From Candidatus Accumulibacter similis (GTDB lineage: Bacteria > Pseudomonadota > Gammaproteobacteria > Burkholderiales > Rhodocyclaceae): a stretch of DNA of 64,000 bases. The DNA lies in NCBI GenBank assembly GCA_013347225.1, contig CP054595.1, forward strand, positions 3,034,415 through 3,098,414, in the 5' to 3' direction. The position numbers and the translations under genes were made by a program. The notes below the pieces were generated by a model. That model worked only from the letters and a program-made list of their open reading frames with translations, searched no databases and was not told the DNA's origin. Of the stretch, positions 44,637-54,308 are shown one piece after another (the stretch's first letter is position 1; every line of letters starts with the position of its first letter).

Positions 44637-47143
44637 GGACCCTCGCCGCCTGGCTGATCCGTGCCCAGTTCCGTAGCCGGCGGGCGGCAACGCTGCTGTC
44701 GATGCTGGCGATCGCCCTCGGCGTGGCGCTGGGCTACTCGGTCCATCTGATCAACGACGCGGCGCTCGCCGACTTCTCGCGGGCGATGAAAACCGTCCAG
44801 GGCGAGCCGGACGCCGTCATCGCCGCCCGCGACAGTGCCGGCAGCGTGCCGCTGCCACTGGTCGACGAGATCGCGGGCGACCCGGCAGTCCTCGTCGCCG
44901 CAGCGGTGATCGAAACCCGCGTGCGCATTGGCGACCTGCGCACGCCGGTTCGCCTGATCGGCATCGACGTGTTCACGGCGGCGGCGATGATGCCCGGACT
45001 GCTGCCGCGCGACGCCGAGCGAGCGGCGACGGGAGGCATCCTCGATGGCGCGCTGTACGCCTCGCCAGCCTTGCTCGCCGAACTCGGCCGGCAGGCCGGC
45101 GCGACGCTGACGCTGCTGCGCGGCGACCAGCGCTGGTCGGCGACGATCGGCGGTGACCTGCCCGCCGCCGGAGCCGACGATCTTCTGCTGGTGGCCGACA
45201 TTGGCTGGGTGCAGGAGCACTTCGGGCCAGCCGGCGCGGTCAGCGAGATCCGCGTCCGGCTTGCTCCCGACAGCGATCCGGCAGGCTGGCGGGCAGGCGT
45301 CGCGGCGCGTCTGCCGCCGGCGCTGCTGCTGCGCGTGGCGGAGGACGACAGCGAGCGCGCCGCCAACCTCTCCCGCGCCTACCGCGTAAACCTCAACGTG
45401 CTGGCCCTGGTCGCCCTGCTGACCGGCGCCTTCCTGGTCTTCGCGACGCAGCTGACCGCCGTCGCGCAGCGCTCGACGCAGTTTGCGCTGCTCGGCGTTC
45501 TCGGCCTGCCGCCGCGCATGCGCCTGCTGCAGGTGCTGCTCGAAGGGCTGGCGATCGGGCTGCCGGGAGCGCTGCTTGGCCTCGTCCTCGGCTACGCGCT
45601 GGCGCTCGCCTTCACCCAGTTCCTCGGCGGCGACCTCGGTGGCGGCTACTTCTCCGGCAAGGTACCGCTGATCGTGCCGCAGTTCCTGCCGGCATCCGGC
45701 TTCCTGTTCCTCGGCTGCGCCGCCAGTCTGGCCGGTGCCGCCTACCCGGCCTGTCTCAACCTGCGGCAGCCCCTGGTCGAAGCACTCAACAACGGTTTCA
45801 CCGCCCGCCCGCAAGTCGTGCGCAACCGGCACCGGCAGCTCCTGCTGCCGGCATCGCTGGCACTTCTGGCGGGCGGGCTGTTGCAGTTGCCACCGCTGTC
45901 CGGCTTGCCGCTGGCCGCTTACGCTGCGATCGCCCTCGTCCTGCTGATTGGCGTCACCAGCGCGCCGCTGCTGACGCAGGAGATCTTCGGCCGCGCCGCC
46001 CGCCTGCGGCTGCCGGCGACGCAGCGGATCGCCCTGCAGAACGTCGCGCAGGCACCGCTGATGGCGCAGGTGGCGGCCAGCGGCCTGATCGTCAGCTTCG
46101 CGCTGACCGCCAGCATGGTGATCATGGTGTCGAGCTTTCGCGTCGCGGTGGACCACTGGCTCGACCATGTCCTGCCGGCACCGCTCTACCTGCGCAGCAA
46201 GGCCAGCCCACTGCCGCAGGAGTTGCTGAATTCCCTGGAACGCGCCGATACGCCCTTCCTGCGAGTCGAGCGGAGCGCCTACGCCAGCCTGACGCTCGAC
46301 CCGCGGCGACCGCCAGTGGCCTTGCTGGTGCGCGAGATCGATCGCCGCGACCCGGCTGCCCGCCTGCCTTTCACGGGAGCGGTGCTGGTCCCGCCGGCGG
46401 AGATGCCGGTGGTCTGGATCAGCGAAGCGATGCAGGAGATCTACCGCATCGTGCCCGGGCAGTCACTGCGCCTGCCCTTGCTCGGCGGTGACGTCGACGC
46501 CTTCGTCGGCGGCGTCTGGCGCGACTACGCACGGCAGTTCGGCGCCCTGGTGATCAGCCGCGACGACTACCAGCGTCTCGGTGGCGAATTCCGCCCGAGC
46601 GACCTCGCGCTTTGGCCGCGCCCGGGCGCCGAAGCCGCCGCCGGCCAATGGCTGGCACCGCACGTCGCCGCCTACGCGCTGGAAGTCGCCGAAAGCGCCA
46701 GCATCCGCCGTTTGAGCCTGTCGATCTTCGACAAGAGCTTCGCCGTCACCTACGCCCTCGAGGCGGCGGCGATGGTCATCGGCGTCTTCGGACTCGCCGT
46801 CACGCTCACCGCCAGCGTCTGGCTGCGGGCGCGCGAGCTGGCAACCCTGGCGGCGCTTGGCTTCGACCAGCGCATGCTGCGCCACGCGCTGATGCTTGAA
46901 GGCGCTCTGATCGCCAGCGTCGGCCTGCTGCTCGGCCTCGCCTGCGGCATCGCCATCGGCGCCATCCTGACGCACGTCGTCAATCCGCAGGCTTTCCACT
47001 GGCGGATGCCGCTCGACCTGCCCTGGCTGGCACTTCTCGCCGGCGCCGCGGGCACGCTGGCCGCAGCCGTCCTCGCCAGCCGGCAGGCCGCGAGCCAGGC
47101 GACGCGGCTGCCGCTGGCGCAGGTACTGGCCAGCAGCCAGTGA
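44633..47143 (+). CDS. ABC transporter permease, FtsX-like (double-length)
   Basis: An 836-residue permease. It has an N-terminal membrane helix (ATLLSMLAIALGVALGYSVH), a periplasmic MacB-like domain and a cluster of three helices around residues 260-380. A central helix region (about 405-500) and a second periplasmic domain follow, with three C-terminal helices ending VLASRQAAS. It therefore contains two FtsX domains in one chain, the arrangement of the YbbP-like family. It is coupled to the ATPase gene by ATGA overlap. Substrate unknown; lipid or lipoprotein-related transport is inferred from the family. Confidence 0.9.
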   Translation: MRTLAAWLIRAQFRSRRAATLLSMLAIALGVALGYSVHLINDAALADFSRAMKTVQGEPDAVIAARDSAGSVPLPLVDEIAGDPAVLVAAAVIETRVRIGDLRTPVRLIGIDVFTAAAMMPGLLPRDAERAATGGILDGALYASPALLAELGRQAGATLTLLRGDQRWSATIGGDLPAAGADDLLLVADIGWVQEHFGPAGAVSEIRVRLAPDSDPAGWRAGVAARLPPALLLRVAEDDSERAANLSRAYRVNLNVLALVALLTGAFLVFATQLTAVAQRSTQFALLGVLGLPPRMRLLQVLLEGLAIGLPGALLGLVLGYALALAFTQFLGGDLGGGYFSGKVPLIVPQFLPASGFLFLGCAASLAGAAYPACLNLRQPLVEALNNGFTARPQVVRNRHRQLLLPASLALLAGGLLQLPPLSGLPLAAYAAIALVLLIGVTSAPLLTQEIFGRAARLRLPATQRIALQNVAQAPLMAQVAASGLIVSFALTASMVIMVSSFRVAVDHWLDHVLPAPLYLRSKASPLPQELLNSLERADTPFLRVERSAYASLTLDPRRPPVALLVREIDRRDPAARLPFTGAVLVPPAEMPVVWISEAMQEIYRIVPGQSLRLPLLGGDVDAFVGGVWRDYARQFGALVISRDDYQRLGGEFRPSDLALWPRPGAEAAAGQWLAPHVAAYALEVAESASIRRLSLSIFDKSFAVTYALEAAAMVIGVFGLAVTLTASVWLRARELATLAALGFDQRMLRHALMLEGALIASVGLLLGLACGIAIGAILTHVVNPQAFHWRMPLDLPWLALLAGAAGTLAAAVLASRQAASQATRLPLAQVLASSQ

Positions 47144-47589
47144 GCAGGTTGCCTGCGTGCAGCGTCAGCAGGCGGCCGGCCGACCAGGAAACCCGCCACA
47201 GGGGCGGTGCACAGCGCCCACAGGGCCTCGCGCGCAGCGAGGGCGGATGCCCGGCTGCCGGCAACGATTGTCCGTGTCCGCGCCAGGCCGGCAACGGCCG
47301 CGCCGCCGTTCGGCCGGACTGGGCCCTCGTGCACCGGCTGTTCGAAGGCAGGTTGCCCAGCGGCAACTATTGCCACTTTTCGCCATGCGCTCACCTATAC
47401 TGTCCATGGATCGGTCCCGCCCGCGCCTTCAGGTCGCGGCGCCGCTGCTGGCCGGCAGCCGTCGCAGCGAGTGCTGGCGGGATCAGGGTGTGTCGCGTCC
47501 GGATCGGCTGCAGGGCGTCTACCCCCCTGCCGTCAGCGCTACGCAGCCGGCTGCGACGCTCGCCAACGAGGTGACGGGACAGGATTGCC
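47144..47589. other. 446-base intergenic region
   Basis: Upstream region of the large secreted-protein gene. Open frames here are Arg/Gly-rich and unsupported. A short AT-richer stretch (CAACTATTGCCACTTTTCGC at 47363-47382, then CTATACTGTCC) may hold the promoter, but no clear hexamer pair stands out. Confidence 0.4.
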
Positions 47590-50500
47590 ATGAATTCGCT
47601 GGCGCGACAACGGTTGCCACCGGATCGTTGCGGGCACGAAATGCGACAGCGCGCTTTCGCCATCCTCGCGCTGTTCGTCCTGTCGCTGCTGGCCATGGCC
47701 TGGCCCGGCGTCGCGAGCGCCATCCAGAACTGCCACGACTACACCTACTACGCGCTGACCGGCGAGGACGGCAACATGCTGAGTGCCGGCGAACTGCGCA
47801 GCCGCCTCGCCGCGCGGGGTTACACGCGGTACAGGTACAGTGCGTCGGCCGCCGTCGGCCGGGTCGACGAGAAGCAGCGCTATCGCCCGGGCGACGTGCT
47901 CCTCTTCGGCGACGGTCATTCCGGCTTCGTCAACACGGCGGGAACGATCGATCACTACTTCCAGAGCTTCGTCGGCAACAGCCTGCCACGCAAGAGCGAG
48001 GTGGTCGATCCAAGCGACCTCGACTATCAGAAGACCTTTCTCAAGGGTTGGACCGTCGAACGCATCCTGAAGGAGCACCGGAACTACCGCGAAGACCAGA
48101 TCGAGATCTGGCGCAAGCGCGAGCCCGACACGGTCGGGTTCGTCGAGTCCTGGGGCCAGGTCACCAAGGACGTCGGGCAGGTGAGCCTCGCCGTTCGCAG
48201 GGCAGGCAGCGGCAAGGGTGCCGTCAGCGTGCAGATCGTTTCCCGCGGCGGCTTGCCGCCTTTCGGGACGGCATCGGCCGGTGTCAGCTACCGGCTCGCC
48301 AGCGACACGCTCAACTGGGCCGACGGCGAACTGGGCACACGGTCGGTCGAAGTCGAGATCCTGAACAGCGACGCCGAACCCGGCGACCTCGGACTCATGC
48401 TCGGTGTTGCCGTCAGGAGCGGCAATGCCCGCCCGGATCGCTGGCCGGAGACTACCCTCGTGATCAACCGTGCGCCTGCCAGGCGCGACCGCGACCAGAT
48501 GGGCGGCGAGATCAGCTTCGTCGAGGACGTGGTCAACGCCGCCCCGGGCGACCGCCAGGTCCGGCTCATCGTCACCCGCGACGGCTTCAGCAAGGGAGAA
48601 GTGACGGTCGAGTATCAGTCGCAGGCTGGCAGCGCGCGACCGGGGATCGACTATACATCGGTCGCCGGCAAGCTCACCTGGGCCGAGAGCGACACGGCCA
48701 TCCGCAGCATCGACGTTCCGATCGTTGCCGGGTCCGGCGTCGGAGCGGCGGCGAGCTTCACCGTCACGCTGGCCAATCCGTCCGGTGGTGCCCAGATCGT
48801 CCGCCCTGCAACGGTGACCGTGAACCTGCAGCGAGCAGCGCCGGCGGCTCCCGGGCAGGCGCTTGCCGGAGGTTCCCGGCCGGGCACGGCAGCGGGCGGA
48901 ACGAGTGAAAGCAATCGCCCGGACGCGGCGCAGCCTGCCGATCACAAGGACTGCCGCCACCTGCGGCTGAGTCCGGACGCGGTCCAGATCGGCCCGGGCC
49001 GTCAGCTCGGCTTCAGCGCCATTGCCGTCTTCAGCGACGGTTCCGAGACCGATGTGACGCGCCTGGCGAGCTGGCAGCCGGGGCCGGCGAACACCTACTC
49101 CGCGCCGCTCGAGGTGCGATTCAACGAGCGCGTCATCGTCACCGCACGCTGGGACCACTGCGAGGGGAAGGCCACCGTCGACCTGCAGGCACCCGCGTGG
49201 ACGCCACCACTGAGCCACGCCGACGATCGCCGACCGGGCCAGCCGGGAACTGAACCCTGGCGTCCGACGTGGTATGTCCTCTGCGACCGGAGTGGCCGCG
49301 TCGTGTACGGCGAAGACACCAGCCCGGCGCTGTTCGGCATCATCGATGGCCCGTTCATGGGCCCGCGGCGAGCCGAACAGTGGATCCGGGAGAACTGTCC
49401 GCGAACCGTGTGCACGATCGAAGGGACACGCGGCCTTTGCGCCCGCGAGCCGCCCGTGGCGGCGACCGGTGGCGACAACACCTACCATGCCCTTTGCGAT
49501 CCGACCGGGCGTGTCGTCATCGGCCGGTCCAGCAGCCTGCCCGGGCACGCCCTGATGTCGCCGGCACTGGTTGGCGAGACCGGTGCCCGCTGGTGGATCG
49601 AACAGAACTGCCCATCGTGGACCTGCACGTCCGGCGGAGCCTGCAGCCGCGCCGGCGCGATTCGTACCGGCGGTCGCTGGGCAGTCGTCTGCAGCCGGCA
49701 ACACGGTGGCGTCGGTTTCACCGAATACCCGAACCTGGTCGACAGCTGGGTCTGGGTCGAGCATCTGCTGAGCGACGGCGACGCCCGCAACTGGATTGCC
49801 AGGAATTGCCCAGGCGAGCGCTGCGACCGGAATGGTCGCTGCCTGCCCGGCAACCAGGCTGCTGCCCTGGCCGCTCAACAGCAGCCCGTCGAGGTGCCGG
49901 CGGGCACCGTGCTCGAGCTTTACGGACAGCGCGAGAGTTCGCGCCAGGGAGCCGGCACGGGCAACCTTGGACCATACTGGGGTCCTGGTGGACGCTTCTC
50001 GTCGGACACGCTGCGGCAGCAGATGGCGCGTGACCCGCAAGCACAACCGGCGGTGCGCGACGGCGATGGTCGCACCGACTCCGTGGAGGGCCACTGTTCC
50101 AGCGACTCCGCGTGCGCCGCCGGTTATCGCTGCGAAGCTGGCCACTGTCTGCCGGCGACGGCAAGCGACGGTCAGCAGCAGGGCGGCGCGACGCCTGGCA
50201 ACGCCACCGGCCGATCGGGCAGCGTCTCGAGTCCGGCCCCCGGCGCGACCACCGCAGCGTCTCCCACAGCGGCCATCAAGCCGGCTGCGAGCGGCAGTCT
50301 GCCGGCGGCCACACCGGCCGGAATCTACGAACCCAAGGGAACCGGCCAGCCCTGCCTGCAGGTCGGGCAGCAGATGGAAGCGCGTTGTCGTCAGACGTCC
50401 GAGGACTGCAACCGCCGCAACTGTTCGGGCGGTGGCTACTCCGGCTGTGCCCTCGATTGTCCGGGCTGCGGCGGTTACTTCGGCAACTACATCGCCTGGT

Positions 50501-50769
50501 GCACCCTGCACCCCAGCTACCAAGCCAGGGTAACGGCCGGCCTGACGAGCTTCGTGGACGAGATCGGCACCTGCATCACGCAGTTTCTGGGTGACGGCAA
50601 ACCCGGACGACGCGAACGGGGCGGCGAATGTCAGCGCAGGGCGCAACGCAAGCTCGACGAGGGCCGGGACGCCTGGGTGCAGCAGACATGCCAGGCGCGC
50701 TGCACCGAGGACGGCCGCAAGGGCGTGGCGGTCCTCGGCGGTGCCCGCCACCGCTGCGAGTGCCGCTGA
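47590..50769 (+). CDS. Large secreted multidomain protein (Calx-beta, BIG2, Cys-repeat)
   Basis: A 1059-residue exported protein. The start at 47590 has GACAGGA upstream; an ATG at 47641 would begin right at the signal peptide (MRQRAFAILALFVLSLLAMA). The mature N-terminus has NCHDYTYYALTGEDGN and GDVLLFGDGHSGFVNTAGTI, which resembles a CHAP/NlpC-like Cys-His peptidase core (inference). Two Calx-beta repeats follow (about 190-295 and 305-415), then a BIG2-like Ig domain (about 457-530). Three roughly 70-residue cysteine repeats come next, each with A-x-x-W-I-x-x-N-C-P-x-x-x-C (about 555-755; one has W-W-I-E-Q-N-C-P). A Cys-rich EGF-like segment (SSDSACAAGYRCEAGHC) and a disulfide-rich C-terminus end the chain. 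It is probably cell-surface or extracellular. Confidence 0.75.
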   Translation: MNSLARQRLPPDRCGHEMRQRAFAILALFVLSLLAMAWPGVASAIQNCHDYTYYALTGEDGNMLSAGELRSRLAARGYTRYRYSASAAVGRVDEKQRYRPGDVLLFGDGHSGFVNTAGTIDHYFQSFVGNSLPRKSEVVDPSDLDYQKTFLKGWTVERILKEHRNYREDQIEIWRKREPDTVGFVESWGQVTKDVGQVSLAVRRAGSGKGAVSVQIVSRGGLPPFGTASAGVSYRLASDTLNWADGELGTRSVEVEILNSDAEPGDLGLMLGVAVRSGNARPDRWPETTLVINRAPARRDRDQMGGEISFVEDVVNAAPGDRQVRLIVTRDGFSKGEVTVEYQSQAGSARPGIDYTSVAGKLTWAESDTAIRSIDVPIVAGSGVGAAASFTVTLANPSGGAQIVRPATVTVNLQRAAPAAPGQALAGGSRPGTAAGGTSESNRPDAAQPADHKDCRHLRLSPDAVQIGPGRQLGFSAIAVFSDGSETDVTRLASWQPGPANTYSAPLEVRFNERVIVTARWDHCEGKATVDLQAPAWTPPLSHADDRRPGQPGTEPWRPTWYVLCDRSGRVVYGEDTSPALFGIIDGPFMGPRRAEQWIRENCPRTVCTIEGTRGLCAREPPVAATGGDNTYHALCDPTGRVVIGRSSSLPGHALMSPALVGETGARWWIEQNCPSWTCTSGGACSRAGAIRTGGRWAVVCSRQHGGVGFTEYPNLVDSWVWVEHLLSDGDARNWIARNCPGERCDRNGRCLPGNQAAALAAQQQPVEVPAGTVLELYGQRESSRQGAGTGNLGPYWGPGGRFSSDTLRQQMARDPQAQPAVRDGDGRTDSVEGHCSSDSACAAGYRCEAGHCLPATASDGQQQGGATPGNATGRSGSVSSPAPGATTAASPTAAIKPAASGSLPAATPAGIYEPKGTGQPCLQVGQQMEARCRQTSEDCNRRNCSGGGYSGCALDCPGCGGYFGNYIAWCTLHPSYQARVTAGLTSFVDEIGTCITQFLGDGKPGRRERGGECQRRAQRKLDEGRDAWVQQTCQARCTEDGRKGVAVLGGARHRCECR

Positions 50770-50826
50770 GCGAGCGATCACGCACGCAATCTGAAGGCAG
50801 ACAGCCGACGACCGGAAAGGACCACG

Positions 50827-52941
50827 ATGCACACCGCTGCACACGCGCCGACCACTCGTCGGGGGGCTCCGCCGTGCCCGCCCCCCCTGGCGACAGCAAC
50901 CACCGGCAGGCAAGGCACCGACGCCCATGGCACGTACCTGGTGCGCTGCCTCGGCCTCTTGCTGGCACTGCTGCTGTCGGCGGCGACCCTCGCCGCGGCA
51001 GCCGATTTCGGTCTCCAGCTGCGCGACGCCGGTGACGCGCGCGGCGCCGTGGTCTCGGCGGTGGCCGATGGCAGCAGCGCCGCGACAGCCGGCGTCCAGC
51101 CCGGCGACATCGTCCTCCGTCTGGACCAGACGTCGATCACCGGTGCCGCCCAGTTTTCCCTCGTTTCCCGCAGACTGCCTGCCGACAGACCCGTGACGCT
51201 GCGCATCGCGCGCCAGGGCTGGGAGCGCGACGTCCTGCTGCCGGCGACCGCGGCGCAACTCGCGCCAGCGCCGAGATTCGGTCTCCGCCTCGGCGATGCG
51301 CCTGCAGCTGGCCACCCCGCCGGCAGCGTCGCGATCGCCGCCGTCCTCGCCAACACGGCGGCCGCCCACGCCGGCCTGCAGACGGGCGACATCGTGACGC
51401 GCGTCGACGGACAGTCCCCCGAAGGCGCAAGCCAGCTTGTCCGTCAACTCCAGGAGGCCGCCACTGCCAATCGCCCTTTGCGTCTCGTCGTCACCCGCGA
51501 CGGCTGGGAGAAGGAGGTACTGCTCCGCGCCGGCCCGATGGCGGCCGGGCTCACCGCCGCCGAGTGGAGCGATGCCGATCGACTGGCAGGGGCTGCGCTG
51601 CCGGCTGCCGCCGCCACAACGAACAAGGCGCCGGCAGACGTGGCAGCGGGCGTGCCGGTCACCGATCCGCCGGTGTCGGCGCAGGCGCGCGCCGAACTGC
51701 TGGCGATGGACGACGCCAGCTACCGGACCTACAAGGCCGACCTCGAGGTGGCCGACGCCCGCTACGAGAGTGGCCAATGGCAGGAAGCCGAACGCTACTA
51801 TCGGCAGGCGCTTGCGCGCGTCCCCAGTGAAGTGCAGAGCTGGGCCCGGCTGGGTCACACCCTGCTGATGCAGCAGCGTCATGCGGATGCCGTACGTGCC
51901 TGCCGAAGGGCTCTCGATCTCGGCGGGCCACGTGCCGAGACTCTCAACAATCTGGCCCTCGCGTACTTCGAACTCGGAGCGCTGGCGCAAGCGCGCGACG
52001 CCTATCTCAAGGCCATCGAGACTGCCCCGGAGTGGCCGCTGCCCTACGCCGGTCTTGCCCGCGTCCACTTCACACGCCAGGACTGGAGCGAGGCCGAGAA
52101 ATATTACCGCCTGGCTCTCGAGCGTGATCCCGGCAATGGCGGCCACCGCCAGATGCTCGATGCGGCCCGGCAGCGGCAGGGCGAGGCCGCTCCCATCAGC
52201 CCGACGACAGCGGACCCGGCTGCGCCACGGCCCGGCACCGCGGCGGCACGGTTGGCGGCAGCGCCCGAGGCGGACGAGGTCGGGCCGGCAGCGCGCCCGG
52301 CCGTCCAGGCCAACAGCCCTGCCGCCGCCGAAGCCGTGCCGGCGGGCAGGAAGGCGATGATCGCCATCGGCGAATTCATGGTGAAGGCAGCGGGCGCGGG
52401 GCAGTTCGTCGGCGACGGCCTGCGTGAAATGATGATGACCACGATGCACGAGAATGGCCGCTTCATCGTCGTCGAACGACTCGATCTGCAGGGTCTTGCC
52501 GCCGAACAGGCGCTCTCGCGATCGCCGCTGGCGCGCCCGGACGCGGTGATTGCCGAACGGCAGATGGATGTCGCGGAGATCATGGTCTCCGCGGCGGTCA
52601 CCGAGTTCGAGCTCGAAGCCTCAGGTTCCGGGCTCGAGCTCGGCGTACCGAAGATCCCGCTCACCTTCGGTCATCAGTCCCGCAATGCCCACCTGGCGAT
52701 CGATGTCCGCGTCATCGACATCGCGACCGGCCGGGTGCTCGGTGCGAAGAGGATCGAGGGCAAGGCGAGCGCCTCGCAGACCAGCATCGGCGGCACGCTG
52801 TCGCGCCGCGGCACCGCCATCCCGGTCAGCCTCGGCGGCTTTCGCAACACACCGATGGAAGCCGCGATCCGCGACTGTGTGCAAAAGGCCAGCGAATACA
52901 TCACCAGCAGCACGCCGAGGAAGTACTTTCGGCACGAGTAG
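50827..52941 (+). CDS. PDZ-PDZ-TPR-CsgG domain protein
   Basis: A 704-residue exported protein. GAAAGGA precedes the ATG. The N-terminus is long before the hydrophobic segment (LGLLLALLLSAATLAAAA, about residues 42-59), so the true start may be internal. Two PDZ domains follow (about 60-145 and 150-235; AGVQPGDIVLRLDQTSITGA, AGLQTGDIVTRVDGQSPEGA). TPR repeats come next (about 305-445; ALARVPSEVQSWARLGHTLL) and an Ala/Pro-rich linker. The C-terminal 200 residues are CsgG/HfaB-like (KAMIAIGEFMVKAAGAGQFV, GRFIVVERLDLQGLAAEQ, RVIDIATGRVLGAKR). CsgG forms the curli secretion pore; here a scaffold for envelope assembly is inferred, possibly serving the upstream secreted protein. Confidence 0.82.
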   Translation: MHTAAHAPTTRRGAPPCPPPLATATTGRQGTDAHGTYLVRCLGLLLALLLSAATLAAAADFGLQLRDAGDARGAVVSAVADGSSAATAGVQPGDIVLRLDQTSITGAAQFSLVSRRLPADRPVTLRIARQGWERDVLLPATAAQLAPAPRFGLRLGDAPAAGHPAGSVAIAAVLANTAAAHAGLQTGDIVTRVDGQSPEGASQLVRQLQEAATANRPLRLVVTRDGWEKEVLLRAGPMAAGLTAAEWSDADRLAGAALPAAAATTNKAPADVAAGVPVTDPPVSAQARAELLAMDDASYRTYKADLEVADARYESGQWQEAERYYRQALARVPSEVQSWARLGHTLLMQQRHADAVRACRRALDLGGPRAETLNNLALAYFELGALAQARDAYLKAIETAPEWPLPYAGLARVHFTRQDWSEAEKYYRLALERDPGNGGHRQMLDAARQRQGEAAPISPTTADPAAPRPGTAAARLAAAPEADEVGPAARPAVQANSPAAAEAVPAGRKAMIAIGEFMVKAAGAGQFVGDGLREMMMTTMHENGRFIVVERLDLQGLAAEQALSRSPLARPDAVIAERQMDVAEIMVSAAVTEFELEASGSGLELGVPKIPLTFGHQSRNAHLAIDVRVIDIATGRVLGAKRIEGKASASQTSIGGTLSRRGTAIPVSLGGFRNTPMEAAIRDCVQKASEYITSSTPRKYFRHE

Positions 52942-52961
52942 CCGCCACACCGGCAACGCCC

Positions 52962-53309
52962 ATGCGAACGCCCCGCAACGACAGCAAAGTGCTCTTCGCC
53001 ATGCTCCTGCAAGCGATCGTCGCCGTGGCAGCGGAGCCGGCCACGCGCAGCGTACCGACGCACGAGGTCCTCGAGCTGTTTGCGCAGCGAGAGCGGGCGC
53101 GCAGCGAGCAGCGGTGGCTGCGCAGCTACCTGCAGCCGCAGCTCGTATTGCCGTTCGCCGCCGGCCATTCGCAGCGCCTGGAATGGCAGGACCCGTGGTC
53201 CCGCCCGCCGCGCAGCGAGCCATGGCACGATGGGCGCCAGCTGCCGTGCAGCCCGACGCAGCAGCCGGCGCCGCCGTATCGCCGCTGCCCCGAACTCAGC
53301 GGCTGGTGA
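52962..53309 (+). CDS. Small secreted hypothetical protein
   Basis: A 115-residue protein with an apparent signal peptide (VLFAMLLQAIVAVAAEPA) beginning 20 bases after the CsgG-domain gene, so probably cotranscribed. The mature part has a helical segment (THEVLELFAQRERARSEQRW) and then Pro/Arg/Trp-rich sequence with two cysteines. Family not recognised; a second frame overlaps it, so the call is tentative. Confidence 0.5.
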   Translation: MRTPRNDSKVLFAMLLQAIVAVAAEPATRSVPTHEVLELFAQRERARSEQRWLRSYLQPQLVLPFAAGHSQRLEWQDPWSRPPRSEPWHDGRQLPCSPTQQPAPPYRRCPELSGW

Positions 53310-53687
53310 TTCCGGGTCGCAGCGATCCCGGGATCTGCCGCCGCCCAGCCACCGGATCAACGCGTCGCCGGGACGGCGCAGGGCCAACCCAGCCGGGAGT
53401 TGGCGGTCCGCGATCCACCGACCCCGGCATCGTCTTGCAGGCCAAGCCGACGAACTGTCGAATCCTGGCTGAAGTCGGACTGCTGCCGCCAGCCCCGGTC
53501 CGGCCCAGCCGGGACGAAGGTGGATCCGGCGGCGCGCTGCCGGGTGCTATGATCGCCGCTCACCCGGCCCGGAACCCATGGCCAACGGCGATCACCGGCA
53601 GCGCAACGGGCGCGGCGGAATGGCGGGCCCGCGCCAACTGGCGCCAGAGCCGGAGCGACCATCATCGAGCACGCAGGAGGTGCGCCC
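53310..53687. other. 378-base intergenic region
   Basis: No supported gene. It holds the sixA promoter candidate at 53545-53553 and a 5' leader of about 125 bases. Several overlapping open frames here look like shadows. Confidence 0.4.
53545..53553 (+). promoter_or_regulatory. Extended -10 promoter candidate for sixA
   Basis: TGCTATGAT combines an extended -10 TGN with TATGAT. There is no good -35, as is common for extended -10 promoters. It lies 134 bases upstream of the sixA start. Confidence 0.5.
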
Positions 53688-54176
53688 ATGTCCGATCACC
53701 ACAGCCAGAACACCCTCTATCTCGTCCAGCACGGCGAGGCCGTCGCCGAGTCGGTCGATGCCCGGCGGCCGCTGAGCGAAGCGGGCCGCGCCACCGTCGA
53801 TCAGGTTGCCACCTGGGCAGCCCGGCACGGCTTGGCCGTGGACCAGGTCCGCCACAGCGGCAAGCTGCGCGCCGAACAGACCGCCAGCATCCTCGCCGCC
53901 CGGCTGCAGCCCCCGCGCGGCGTTGTCGCGCAGAGCGGCATGGCGCCCAACGACGACGTCCGGCCAGTGGCGAAGACGTTGGCCGGTGAGGCCGGCTCGC
54001 TGATGCTGGTCGGCCACCTGCCCTTCCTCGCGCGTCTGGCAGCCCTGCTCCTCAGCGGCGACAGTGAACGGTCGCTGATCGGCTTTCGCTACGCCTGCCT
54101 CGTCGGACTGGTCCGCGACGCCGACCAGTGGACGATCAGGTGCGTCGTCCCCGCGCACCTGACCCGTCCGCAGTGA
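53688..54176 (+). CDS. sixA: SixA-like phosphohistidine phosphatase
   Basis: A 162-residue histidine phosphatase family protein. AGGAGGTG lies eight bases upstream. The catalytic histidine is His15 in LYLVQHGEAV; the usual R-H-G is replaced by Q-H-G, so one phosphate-binding arginine is missing at that place. The second histidine lies in MLVGHLPFLARL (about residue 109). SixA of E. coli dephosphorylates histidine-phosphorylated NPr and ArcB-type phosphotransfer domains. It stands alone, with the hydrolase gene 132 bases downstream. Confidence 0.82.
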   Translation: MSDHHSQNTLYLVQHGEAVAESVDARRPLSEAGRATVDQVATWAARHGLAVDQVRHSGKLRAEQTASILAARLQPPRGVVAQSGMAPNDDVRPVAKTLAGEAGSLMLVGHLPFLARLAALLLSGDSERSLIGFRYACLVGLVRDADQWTIRCVVPAHLTRPQ

Positions 54177-54308
54177 TGTGCGCAGCGACGGTCCGGAACC
54201 GGTCGGCGGATGCGACCGTGCCGCCACGCGCCACGGCTCGGCCGACCGAGGGCGGAGCGGGCGCCGCTCCCCGCCGCTGCGGGACCAGAAGATGACACCA
54301 GACAGGCG

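Noticed and set aside
47539..52449. Minus-strand open frame of 1636 codons
   Set aside because: Antisense to the two secreted-protein genes, which have signal peptides, ribosome binding sites and recognisable domains; the antisense product has none.
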